Source: JAIBJN01 sp963699495
Lineage (GTDB): Bacteria > Actinomycetota > Thermoleophilia > Gaiellales > Gaiellaceae
Direction: 5' to 3'
Length of the DNA: 64,000 nucleotides
Assembly (NCBI GenBank): GCA_963699495.1
Contig: CAVOUB010000005.1
Location: 496,001-560,000 of the forward strand
Shown here: one piece after another, positions 63,642 through 64,000 of the stretch
Numbering within the stretch: the stretch's first letter is position 1
Layout of the letters: each line of letters starts with the position of its first letter
Notes under the pieces: model-generated
Databases searched by the model: none
What the model saw: the letters and a program-made list of their open reading frames with translations, nothing else
What the model was told of the DNA's origin: nothing
Made by a program: the position numbers and the translations under genes

Positions 63642-64000
63642 CCCAGACCATCCCGCAGCGCCGCCAGGTTGGCCTCCATCACGGAGAAGTAATCCTCTCC
63701 GCGCGCAAGCTCGTCCTCGGTCAGCCCTTCGAGCGGGTTGAGCACGGCGGTCTTGGCGCCGGCCTCTCGCGCGACCGTCTCCCCGATCTCCGGCGAGAGG
63801 AGCGTCTCGGTGTACACGGTCGTGACGCCGCGGTCCTCCACCAGGTTCGCGATCGCCTCCAGGTCCCGCGGGCTCGGCTCGACCTCGGGCGAGAGACCCG
63901 TGATCGGGATAACCTCCAACCCGTAGCGGTCGGCCAGATAGCCGAACGCATCATGGGTGGTGACGAGCTCGCGGCGCTGGCAGTTCGCGAGCCCTTCGCG
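63632..64000 (-). CDS. znuA: ZnuA-like metal-binding lipoprotein, C-terminal part (runs off the window)
   Basis: The visible 122 residues begin inside the protein and include VTTHDAFGYLADRYGL, the conserved cluster-9 metal-site His/Asp segment, then SPRDLEAIANLVEDRGV, TTVYTETLLSPEIGETVAR and a terminal LEGLTEDELARGEDYFSVME. It is the substrate-binding protein of the importer. The start and the signal peptide lie beyond the right edge. A Zur site, if any, would be there too. Confidence 0.92.
   Translation of the reverse strand, partial: REGLANCQRRELVTTHDAFGYLADRYGLEVIPITGLSPEVEPSPRDLEAIANLVEDRGVTTVYTETLLSPEIGETVAREAGAKTAVLNPLEGLTEDELARGEDYFSVMEANLAALRDGLGCS

Overview
The window is a high-G+C actinobacterial chromosome segment. 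The class Thermoleophilia is my guess from overall gene flavour; there is no rRNA or tRNA here to test it. Genes are dense, often overlap by 4 nt (ATGA/GTGA), and many appear to be leaderless, with a TANNNT -10 hexamer 6-9 nt before the start codon.

Region 1 (1-17.8 kb) is mixed housekeeping and accessory DNA: a partial membrane protein, a DHA2-family efflux pump, an alpha/beta hydrolase, a TIR-transmembrane-WD40 protein, a DHFR-like reductase, two small lipoproteins, a gutted aminotransferase, a cold-shock protein, a BBE-type flavoenzyme flanked by CsbD-like relics, a lower-G+C island with an AlbA_2/Schlafen-like protein, adenosylcobalamin-dependent ribonucleotide reductase, a secreted protein, and a TetR regulator with a second DHA2 pump. 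The TetR gene and its pump each carry three single-base insertions. The same operator-like motif lies before the TetR gene and before both pumps.

Region 2 (17.8-62.1 kb) is one very large surface-glycan locus. It encodes two chain-initiating enzymes (a WbaP-type phosphoglycosyl transferase and a WecA/TagO-type transferase), about ten glycosyltransferases of the GT2 and GT4 folds, three GT-C-like membrane proteins, a Wzz-like co-polymerase, an O-antigen ligase/polymerase-like protein, a Wzx-type flippase and two AglD-like membrane proteins. Sugar-nucleotide and tailoring genes include an RfbB-like dehydratase, a DegT-type aminotransferase, ATP-grasp ligases, polysaccharide deacetylases, a PIG-L deacetylase, methyltransferases, a FemAB-like protein, WbqC, a mutase-like flavoprotein and five P-loop sulfotransferases. 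I infer a lipid-linked, probably sulfated and methylated exopolysaccharide or cell-wall glycan, perhaps more than one. Embedded genes of less clear role are an eIF2B-like protein, an AlkP-superfamily hydrolase and a Vps62-like membrane protein.

Region 3 (62.1-64 kb) is a znuABC-like metal ABC transporter operon running off the right edge.
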